DNA of 64,000 nucleotides, taken from Gammaproteobacteria bacterium UBA2679. Lineage in GTDB: Bacteria > Pseudomonadota > Gammaproteobacteria > Pseudomonadales > Oleiphilaceae. The position numbers and the translations under genes were made by a program. The notes beneath the pieces were generated by a model. That model worked only from the letters and a program-made list of their open reading frames with translations, was not told the origin of the DNA and searched no databases. Positions 49,815-57,228 of the stretch are shown piece after piece. The DNA lies in the NCBI GenBank assembly GCA_002354735.1, contig DEMD01000009.1, forward strand, positions 410,705-474,704, given 5' to 3'. Position 1 is the first letter of the stretch. Each line of letters starts with the position of its first letter.

Positions 49815-51074
49815 ATGAGCATCAGCTTTTCTTTTCATTCACCGGAACGCCGAGTTCAGCGGCTTGCACCGACACTGCTGTTACTTTTCACGACCGCAAC
49901 TCCTGCCGTCGCGGCTGTTCTGGACGATGTCAGCTTCAGCAATCGTCTGCAGAGTGAACTGCGATATTTCTGGGAGGATGCCCTGTATGGGCAGACGAGT
50001 CCGCTTCGGCCATCAATAGCCTGGGAACCCGAGATTGCCTGGCGAGGCGAGTCTCCAATAAGCCTATACTTCAAAGGCTTTGCGCGAGAGAACTTTATCG
50101 GCGACAGCCACCGTGCTCATGCTGATGTGAGGGAGCTGTATGCCATTTACGAGGGCGACAGCTGGGATCTCGTCGTTGGCGCCAATAAGGTGTTCTGGGG
50201 GGTCACTGAATCACGGCATCTGGTCGATGTGATCAATCAGTCCGATCTGATCGAAGATATCGACGGTGAAGACAAGCTTGGGCAGCCCATGCTCAATCTC
50301 AATATGCAGGCAGCCTGGGGGCGAATGGCCTTTTTCGTACTGCCCTACTTTCGTGAGCGAACCCTGCCTCATGATAATGATCGCTTTCGCCTGCCGCTTT
50401 CCATTGAAGACGATCCTGCCTATGACAGCGGGGACGAGCAGTGGCATCCGGACCTGGCCTTTCGATACAGTCATTACATCGACAGCCTTGACTTCGGCCT
50501 CAGCTATTTCAACGGCACCAATCGCGAGCCAGTATATGAATTGGAACTCTCGCCACCTGCCGCTGCTGGGCTGCCACCTGAAGCCAGCCTGCGCCCACGC
50601 TATACGCAAATGCGACAATACGGCCTGGACCTGCAATACACTGTAGATTCATGGCTTCTTAAATTGGAAGCTATCTACCGCTCGACCCCGAACGACGACT
50701 TTTTCGCTTCTGTCAGCGGCTTCGAGTATACGATGTATCAAATCTTCGGCACTGATGGCGATCTGGGCCTGCTGCTTGAATACCTCAATGATCGCCGTGA
50801 TGAGCGAATTGATCCGGTTCAGGGTGACGACGATATTTTTGCGGGGCTACGCTGGGCCGCGAATGATATCGATGGCACATCGGTACTTGGCGGCGCCATT
50901 GTGGACCTTCAGGGAGGGGCGACTTTCGTCAGTGTAGAGGCCGAGCGCCGCCTGCGAGACGACATCAAGCTCGAATTCGCCATCAGAATGATCACCGAAG
51001 CGGCCCAGGATGACAGTGCCTTTGCATTACGGAATGATGACTACGCCGAACTGGGACTGAACTACTATTTTTGA
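49815..51074 (+). CDS. Outer-membrane beta-barrel protein, function unknown
   Basis: Exported protein of about 419 residues. A signal peptide ends near AVA-AVLDD, the rest alternates in short amphipathic strands, and the last residues (LGLNYYF) end in Phe, the usual signal for BAM-mediated barrel insertion. It resembles porin-like or DUF1302-type barrels in layout, but I do not recognise a firm family. ATG 49815 lies 22 bp after the GGDEF-EAL stop, so it is the third gene of an exporter-signaller-barrel operon. Confidence 0.8.
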   Translation: MSISFSFHSPERRVQRLAPTLLLLFTTATPAVAAVLDDVSFSNRLQSELRYFWEDALYGQTSPLRPSIAWEPEIAWRGESPISLYFKGFARENFIGDSHRAHADVRELYAIYEGDSWDLVVGANKVFWGVTESRHLVDVINQSDLIEDIDGEDKLGQPMLNLNMQAAWGRMAFFVLPYFRERTLPHDNDRFRLPLSIEDDPAYDSGDEQWHPDLAFRYSHYIDSLDFGLSYFNGTNREPVYELELSPPAAAGLPPEASLRPRYTQMRQYGLDLQYTVDSWLLKLEAIYRSTPNDDFFASVSGFEYTMYQIFGTDGDLGLLLEYLNDRRDERIDPVQGDDDIFAGLRWAANDIDGTSVLGGAIVDLQGGATFVSVEAERRLRDDIKLEFAIRMITEAAQDDSAFALRNDDYAELGLNYYF

Positions 51075-51103
51075 GTGTAGTCCGGGAACTTATCCAGCCA
51101 GCA

Positions 51104-51118
51104 CCGGCGTCAAGCCGG
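51104..51118. terminator. Hairpin between convergent genes
   Basis: CCGGC-GTCAA-GCCGG with further imperfect pairing outside lies midway between the barrel gene stop (51074) and the DUF4136 stop (51136). No T-run follows on either strand, so it is at most a weak two-way terminator. Confidence 0.3.
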
Positions 51119-51135
51119 GGTGGACTGGGGGCACA

Positions 51136-51825
51136 TCAATCCTCCGCTGAAGGCCGGACTTCTTCCAATAGCGCCCTGACAACTTCATCGACCTGCTGCT
51201 GGCTATCATTGGCGCTCATGCCGAGGAAGTTATGATTGGCAACGCCGAACCAGACGACCTCACTGGCCACCTTGTCGGACCGCGCCTCAGCATCGCCGTC
51301 AAGGGCCGCGGGGCGGGGCTTTCTGAGTTCTACCGCGAAGCGTCCGGAGGTATAATCCTCAGGCAGCACATCCCTCGCGCCACCCATCAGGAGCCCACCT
51401 CGACGCACGCCGAAACCAAGCGACAGTGTGCTTGGGCGATACCTCACTCGCTCCTCAGACTGCAACGTGAAATCGACGATCAATAAGCCTTCCGACGCCT
51501 CAGCGCCAGGGGTCTGTTCCAGTCCCATGGCCTTGAGCTCTTTCGCAATGGCTTCCTGTATTCGATTGACCACGAGCGGGTTGACCAGATCGGCCGACTT
51601 GGTTACTGCGGTGACCGGCTCTGCAAAGCGGAAAGTTGAGTAATCAGCCAGGGCAAAACCATCGTCCTTGTCGGTCTTCACCGAGTAGCCCGCGCAGGCC
51701 TGCAGCAGCATCAGGATCAGAGCAATAAGCCCGGCCTGCAACAGCCGACCCGTTCCAGCTGACGGGAGGTTGGCTGGCAGCGCTTGAGTAATACTGGGGA
51801 GTGCTCTCATGTTGGTCTTTCTCAT
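51136..51825 (-). CDS. DUF4136 lipoprotein
   Basis: Predicted lipoprotein of 229 residues; lipobox LLQAC near residue 44 after a long n-region. The domain DYSTFRFAEPVT ... LVNPLVVNRIQEAIAKELKAMGL, then IVDFTLQSEERV, is the DUF4136 pattern found in envelope lipoproteins of unknown role. ATG 51825 directly follows the stop of the DUF2914 gene; a second ATG at 51810 would shorten the n-region. The pair is probably one transcript. Confidence 0.82.
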   Translation of the reverse strand: MRKTNMRALPSITQALPANLPSAGTGRLLQAGLIALILMLLQACAGYSVKTDKDDGFALADYSTFRFAEPVTAVTKSADLVNPLVVNRIQEAIAKELKAMGLEQTPGAEASEGLLIVDFTLQSEERVRYRPSTLSLGFGVRRGGLLMGGARDVLPEDYTSGRFAVELRKPRPAALDGDAEARSDKVASEVVWFGVANHNFLGMSANDSQQQVDEVVRALLEEVRPSAED

Positions 51826-52752
51826 CTATTGAATCTTCACTTGAAAATGTCCTGAGGCCAGAGGCTTTCCGGCTTTATCACGTATTTCAACCTGCCAGGC
51901 GCCTGCCTGGCTACTCGCAATGGCCACGCTGGAAGTGACCACAGCTTTTGATGTATGCACTGTGAGAGGCAGACTCTGCACCTCGCGACCGCCCTGGAAC
52001 CAGAGCAGGCGTAGCGTTTCGCCTTCCATATCCTCGACCTCGGCAAAGAGGTGAATCGTGGTCTGGCGGCCCTTTGCCACTTTGACAGGATCGCTCAACA
52101 GCTCCGCAGGTTCGCTATAGCTGACCTCGTCAGTGATTACGGCGCGCGCAACCTTATTGGATTGAACGGTCATGAGACCAGCCGGCGCTGGGCCTTGCTG
52201 CGGGCTTGGGACAGCACCGGGCTGCCTCACCGGCTCATCCTGGACCGTCAGACGATATTTCGAGCGCTCAGCCTCGCTCTCTGGTGCGAGTACAGAGGCC
52301 GTAGCGGCCGGTTGCTGCTTCTGATGAACCTGGTCACTGAGTGATTCGGCCAGCGGACGCCCGCTGCCGAAAGCATTTTCACGCGTGGCGTCTCGCGGCA
52401 CGGGGACCCGTTGAGCGCTCCCCCCCGCGGCTTGCCCAGCAGCCGCTTGGGCAGGTTCTTGAACCGATTCACTCGTAGCGACCGGGTCGACCGGCTCTAC
52501 AAATACAGGCGCTTCAGTAGCTTCGGAAGGCGCTGGCGAGGCAATCTCGATGTCGCCATCACTCGCCAGTCCCGCCTCGTCGTCATCACCGGATGCCGCC
52601 CAGAAATAGAGCGCGGCGATCAGTCCAAGTAGAACGACGCCTGCCCCGATGATCCGTGGCCAGTGATATTGAGTGACATAAACGGAGGGTGACAATGGCC
52701 GCTCACTGGAAATCTGCGGGTTGTTCACCGATAAACGAAGTCTCTTTGGCAT
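51826..52752 (-). CDS. DUF2914-domain membrane protein
   Basis: Bitopic protein of 308 residues: cytoplasmic tail of ~32, one membrane span (about 33-51), an acidic and Pro/Ala-rich linker to about 190, and a C-terminal beta-rich DUF2914 domain (KVAKGRQTTIHLFAEVEDMEG ... WQVEIRDKAG). The function of DUF2914 is unknown; the fold is immunoglobulin-like by appearance. It is followed without a gap by the DUF4136 gene. Confidence 0.8.
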   Translation of the reverse strand: MPKRLRLSVNNPQISSERPLSPSVYVTQYHWPRIIGAGVVLLGLIAALYFWAASGDDDEAGLASDGDIEIASPAPSEATEAPVFVEPVDPVATSESVQEPAQAAAGQAAGGSAQRVPVPRDATRENAFGSGRPLAESLSDQVHQKQQPAATASVLAPESEAERSKYRLTVQDEPVRQPGAVPSPQQGPAPAGLMTVQSNKVARAVITDEVSYSEPAELLSDPVKVAKGRQTTIHLFAEVEDMEGETLRLLWFQGGREVQSLPLTVHTSKAVVTSSVAIASSQAGAWQVEIRDKAGKPLASGHFQVKIQ

Positions 52753-52871
52753 AGCGGACTGAAAGCACCTGAAAAGAAGTCAAAGCCGTCGCTCATGCTT
52801 CGGCTGGGCGGAACGCCATGGTAGCGGAGGCGAACGGTTGCCTCAAGCGAATGCAGTTCTATTGAATTGAA

Positions 52872-55511
52872 TTAACGCAGGAATTTTTGCTGCTTGTCAA
52901 ACAGTGCTGCTGGGGACTTGGCCAGTCCACTGACCCATACTGGCCGGCTGGCCGATTGCAGAAAACGCTCGAGAGTCATTGGCTTACCGAAATAGTAGCC
53001 CTGTACACGGTCAGCGCCCAGCCTGGCGATCTGCTCAAGCGTGTTGCTGTCCTCTATACCTTCCACTACGGTTTCGAGCTGCAGCGTCTTCGCCAGCTTC
53101 ATGATCGTCGCGATGATACTGGCATCGTTCTCTGCCTCACGCATGCGCTTGACGAACTCGCGGTCGACCTTGAGCTCATGGATGGGCAACTGACTCAGGT
53201 AACTGAACGATGAATAACCCGTGCCAAAATCGTCCAGCGAGAGTCGCGCGCCGTGCTGAACGAGGTGATTCAGGTTCTGCAGCACACTACTCATGTTTTC
53301 GATCAAAGTGGACTCTGTCACCTCGAAGGTCACCTGAGAGAGATCTATCGCTTCTTCACGTGCCCTTGAGACGATATGAGCGGCGAAGCCTGGACGCGTC
53401 AGGTTATGCACCGATATGTTGATACTGATATTGAAGCCGGGCGTGCGTTTGTTGATCTGCTGTATGCACCCAAAACTGAGATCGATAATCAGCAGGGTCA
53501 GTTTATCGATCAGGTTTGCGCTTTCGGCCAGCTTCACAAACTCATCAGGCGGAACGTCTCCGTGGCGAGGAGAGTGCCATCGAGCCAGCACTTCCGCGCC
53601 GATAACCTGATACGTGAGTATATCGACCTGCGGCTGCAGTACCACCGAGATCTCCTGACTTTCGAGAGCCTCCGCCAGCGAGGCAATCAGCTGCAGGCGA
53701 CGCCGCCCGCTCTGTTCGATACTGCTGTGATACACAGTAATCGGATCGCCATGCATCATGCCGCTTTCACAGGCGGAACCAGCCCGCTGTAGCAGATTCA
53801 GCGGTGCGTCGCAGTCAGTGGGATAGAACGCGATGCCGCAGAACGCGTCGGTATGTATTGATATGCCATCGACCTCATAGGCTCTACTGAGTCTTGCACG
53901 CAGAGCGTCTGCAGTATGTTGAACCCCAGCATCACCTTGTCCAGATCTGACGAGGCACACTACGGAACCAAATTCTGGAACGCAGACGAGGCCGGTTCTG
54001 TCCCGCTCAAGGCGCACTGTATTCCTGGCAGTCTGCAGGTAGTCATTGGCTTCGGCGACGACCATGCGAAACAGCGACTCGGCTACCGACCGGCCCAGAC
54101 TGAAAATGGCACCACGACATTGCGGCAGGCGGAAGTACAAGACCGCAAAAACATTGTCTTCAGCGTGCTTGCTACGCATGAGCGCCTGCATGCGATCGAT
54201 GAGTGGGAACTCGTTGGCAACCGAGGTCACAGGGTCCCGCGTGGCCCGCTCGAGCGCCTGCAGTTCTACGGCCTTCATTTTCTCCGCCATCTGATGCCGC
54301 TGCTCAAGCGCCTTCATTCGGCGACGGCGATCTTCCTTGATGCGATAGGCCAGCGCGAAAGACAGCAGCAAGACTTCGGCTGCAGAGCCGAACTGCAGCG
54401 CGTGACTACTGATATCGGTCGAGGCTACTACGCCGAAGACGCTCAGCAGATAGAGCGCGAGACCGCCGCAGAAGAGCAGCCAGGCGGCCATGAAATAACG
54501 CGCCACGATGACACCCTGCTGCAGCGCGTAAGCGCCGGCATAAATCACGAAGAGCATCGCTATGCCAGAGCAGATGCCCGCAAATCTGGCACCCAGCTCA
54601 GGCCATACCAATGTGACCACGAGCAGTAGCGCGGCGGTTCCCATGAGCAACCGGAAAGTCCGATTGATGGCCAAAGGGATTGCATTCTCGAACAGTAGTG
54701 CACGCGCAAACATCAGACCGAAAATACAGCTCGACAGCGTGGCGACAGTCAGCAGCGTAATACTGTATTGAGGGTCGCCTGGCCAGAGATAGACTTTGTC
54801 CAGGCCCGAGATGGGTAACATGGCACCAATGATACTGCCGAGATAGAGCACGTAGAACAGGTACTGCCGGTCAACCGTGCTGAGCAACAGGAAGAAGTTG
54901 TAAACCAACAGCGCGGCAAGCAGCCCAAGATAGCTGCCCCAGACCATGACCTGCGTTCGCTCATTGGCGATAAAACGATCAGGCTGCCAGAGCTCGAGTG
55001 GAAGCTGTAGAGAAGTCGAGGATTTGGCGGATATATAAATCGTACCACCGCCGGTGAGCGAGGCTGGCAGATCGATGACTGGGAAACGGTTGTCGTGCTG
55101 GTCTGGTCCCAGATAGCCGAAGCGCAGCAACTTGCTCATATTGCCCTGCCCGTCGTCATGGTAAACCGTCAGGTCTTCAAGCAGTGGGTACGGCAAGGCG
55201 AGCGTGGCACCTTCAAGCGCGTCTGACGCTTCGAAGCGGATCCGAATCCACACCTCGTATTCGGAAAAGCCAAGGTTGACCGGGGCTGCGCTGGGATTTG
55301 CCTGCCAGTTACTGAACTGGCCTATATTCTCTGCGTCGAGTGCATCCGCATGATCAAGCGTGTAGGCGACAAAGGGGTTCAAATTCAGTCGACTGAAGCT
55401 CTGATCGACATTGACTGGCGGTACTGCAGCCATAACTGTAGTGCCGAATCCAGCCAAGATGAGGATCAGATAAATTTGTCGAATTGTGCTCGTCCAGAGA
55501 ATCCACTGCAT
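52872..55511 (-). CDS. 7TMR-DISM receptor with degenerate GGDEF and EAL domain
   Basis: Receptor of 879 residues: signal peptide, a periplasmic 7TMR-DISMED2 domain (about 35-180), seven membrane spans (about 185-395), a short coiled coil, a GGDEF-like domain and a C-terminal EAL domain. The GGDEF motif is lost (the equivalent strand reads CVPEFGSVVCL), so no cyclase activity is expected. The EAL signature is E640-V-L with the glutamate kept, and DDFGTGYSSFSYL is intact, so phosphodiesterase activity is plausible. Divergent from the PilZ-Rossmann gene, 180 bp apart. Confidence 0.9.
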   Translation of the reverse strand: MQWILWTSTIRQIYLILILAGFGTTVMAAVPPVNVDQSFSRLNLNPFVAYTLDHADALDAENIGQFSNWQANPSAAPVNLGFSEYEVWIRIRFEASDALEGATLALPYPLLEDLTVYHDDGQGNMSKLLRFGYLGPDQHDNRFPVIDLPASLTGGGTIYISAKSSTSLQLPLELWQPDRFIANERTQVMVWGSYLGLLAALLVYNFFLLLSTVDRQYLFYVLYLGSIIGAMLPISGLDKVYLWPGDPQYSITLLTVATLSSCIFGLMFARALLFENAIPLAINRTFRLLMGTAALLLVVTLVWPELGARFAGICSGIAMLFVIYAGAYALQQGVIVARYFMAAWLLFCGGLALYLLSVFGVVASTDISSHALQFGSAAEVLLLSFALAYRIKEDRRRRMKALEQRHQMAEKMKAVELQALERATRDPVTSVANEFPLIDRMQALMRSKHAEDNVFAVLYFRLPQCRGAIFSLGRSVAESLFRMVVAEANDYLQTARNTVRLERDRTGLVCVPEFGSVVCLVRSGQGDAGVQHTADALRARLSRAYEVDGISIHTDAFCGIAFYPTDCDAPLNLLQRAGSACESGMMHGDPITVYHSSIEQSGRRRLQLIASLAEALESQEISVVLQPQVDILTYQVIGAEVLARWHSPRHGDVPPDEFVKLAESANLIDKLTLLIIDLSFGCIQQINKRTPGFNISINISVHNLTRPGFAAHIVSRAREEAIDLSQVTFEVTESTLIENMSSVLQNLNHLVQHGARLSLDDFGTGYSSFSYLSQLPIHELKVDREFVKRMREAENDASIIATIMKLAKTLQLETVVEGIEDSNTLEQIARLGADRVQGYYFGKPMTLERFLQSASRPVWVSGLAKSPAALFDKQQKFLR

Positions 55512-55654
55512 TCGAATTCCAAATTTGCCAACATAGTACTAGTTTGAATAAAGACAGGCATGCCAAGTCCGTAAAAAGCGCTGTAGACTTCGCACCATCA
55601 GAACAAAAAACAATCACCGGATCCCGACGACAGGATCTGAAACTTAACTATAGA

Positions 55655-55672
55655 TCATGATTACGGTCATGA
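55655..55672. promoter_or_regulatory. Repeated palindrome before the PilZ-Rossmann gene
   Basis: TCATGA-TTACGG-TCATGA lies 20-37 bp before the start codon in the divergent gap with the 7TMR-DISM gene. Because each TCATGA is itself palindromic, the pair forms an inverted repeat and could be an operator or a leader hairpin near the ribosome site. Confidence 0.3.
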
Positions 55673-55691
55673 CTCAGGATTTATTTCATCT

Positions 55692-57053
55692 ATGAAGTCG
55701 TCAGAATCGCTAAATAGAGCGGAACAGAGGCGCATGCCTCGCCATGAATTTTCCGGTCAAGCCCAACTGCTGATTGATAAGACTACAGTTACTGCGCACT
55801 GTCTCAATATTTCAAGTGACGGTATATTGTTGAGTATTCCTGCCGAAAGTGAAATCGCAGCTGCCGGTATTCGCAAGTCCTCACATATCAATCTCTGTAT
55901 CGACTCCTTGCCAGTGCAGAACCTCAGAGCCGCGGTGATGCACCGCAACGCAGGAACGATAGGCCTGAAATTCGATACGCTGATCCACTCTCACATCCCT
56001 GAACACGAGATGCTGATCGACAAGCCAGCGAAGAAAACTGGCAGTCGTTTCGGACTGTACCAGATGCGCAAGCAGGTCTGGATACAGGCTCGTAGATGGA
56101 GCATTTTCGGCATCAACAAGTTCGCCCGTAATGCGATCTTGAGGGCTGTTCAACCCGGTTTTTTATTTGCGGTCTATGGAAATAAGCGAGATGTTTCGCG
56201 TTATATCAGTGAGGACCTGCATGCGCGCCTGCCCGAAATTTCCCTGGGCAACTATATCAGCAAGGGAAAGTTCAAGGGATTCGTGGTGGCATCCAAGTCC
56301 TTCGAACACGAGCTTGCCGAAGATTCGGCCAAGGTCGTGAAGTATCTCGATAACTTGCGCAAGGTCTGGCCCTCAGTAAACAAGGTTGCCCTCGTGGGAC
56401 GCCTGCCGACTTTCGCCATGAAGGCGCGTTATCCCATAGAAGCCCCATTCGTCGAAGGCTCACTCGGTACCCGCTTCATGATTCTGGAGCTGGCGAAGGA
56501 ACTGAAGGCTCGACCGGAATATCAGCAGGAAACCTCCATAGTGGTCCTGGGTGGTGCCGGGAGGATTGGGCGCGCGTTGTGCGACGATCTCGCCAAATAC
56601 TTCGATCAGGTCATAGCCTTCGACCGGCGCTACGATATCGACTTCCAGTCGACCGAGAAAATACTCGAAACTTCAAATCCCATGCATTTCGGCGACCATA
56701 AGCTGTTCATCGTCCTCACGGCCCGCGGTTCAGCTGTCGAAGAATTCCTGCCCTTCCTGCCACGCGGCGCAATTCTGGCGGATGACACGCATCCGTCGAT
56801 TGAGACCCCGCTGCGTCAGGCGCTCAGGCGTCGAGGCATCGAAGTCGAAAAAACCGTGCTGACCAACCCGGAATTCACGGCCTTCCCGAAGATGCCGCAG
56901 TGGAGCAAGGGCAGCATTCCAGGCTGTCTGGTTGAAGCGCTGGTGCTGCTCGAAGAACCTGAAGCCGACAAGCAGACCATTGAAGAATTCTCCAAAACAG
57001 CCGTTCGCCTTGGTTATAAGGCCCAGCTCGTCAAACCCTTCACGCCAGAGTGA
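55692..57053 (+). CDS. PilZ domain fused to a Rossmann dehydrogenase-like domain
   Basis: Protein of 453 residues with an unusual layout. Residues ~10-115 form a PilZ domain with both c-di-GMP motifs intact: R13-xxx-R17 and NxSxxG (39-44). A connecting region (~125-280) contains GLYQMRKQVWIQARRWSIFG and KVALVGRLPTF. A Rossmann segment follows with GxGxxG at 288-293 (VVLGGAGRIGRAL) and an acidic residue after the second strand (VIAFDRRYD), suggesting NAD(H). No membrane span is seen. The fold order loosely recalls shikimate-dehydrogenase-like or acyl-ACP-reductase-like enzymes, but I cannot assign a reaction. It is flanked by GGDEF/EAL genes on both sides. Confidence 0.85.
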   Translation: MKSSESLNRAEQRRMPRHEFSGQAQLLIDKTTVTAHCLNISSDGILLSIPAESEIAAAGIRKSSHINLCIDSLPVQNLRAAVMHRNAGTIGLKFDTLIHSHIPEHEMLIDKPAKKTGSRFGLYQMRKQVWIQARRWSIFGINKFARNAILRAVQPGFLFAVYGNKRDVSRYISEDLHARLPEISLGNYISKGKFKGFVVASKSFEHELAEDSAKVVKYLDNLRKVWPSVNKVALVGRLPTFAMKARYPIEAPFVEGSLGTRFMILELAKELKARPEYQQETSIVVLGGAGRIGRALCDDLAKYFDQVIAFDRRYDIDFQSTEKILETSNPMHFGDHKLFIVLTARGSAVEEFLPFLPRGAILADDTHPSIETPLRQALRRRGIEVEKTVLTNPEFTAFPKMPQWSKGSIPGCLVEALVLLEEPEADKQTIEEFSKTAVRLGYKAQLVKPFTPE

Positions 57054-57228
57054 TGGGACCCGCCACGGAAGGCGGCCCCACTGTTACAAACGCTTACAAA
57101 GAAAGACTGCGCCAGTCCTCAGTTTTGTCAATCTTTTACAATTGCCCACTACCAGCCTGATCAACTGCTCTCTAGAATTATTGGAGCAAGACCGGTGTGG
57201 TTGCGTAGCGTTCTGTGAGGCAGCGAAT

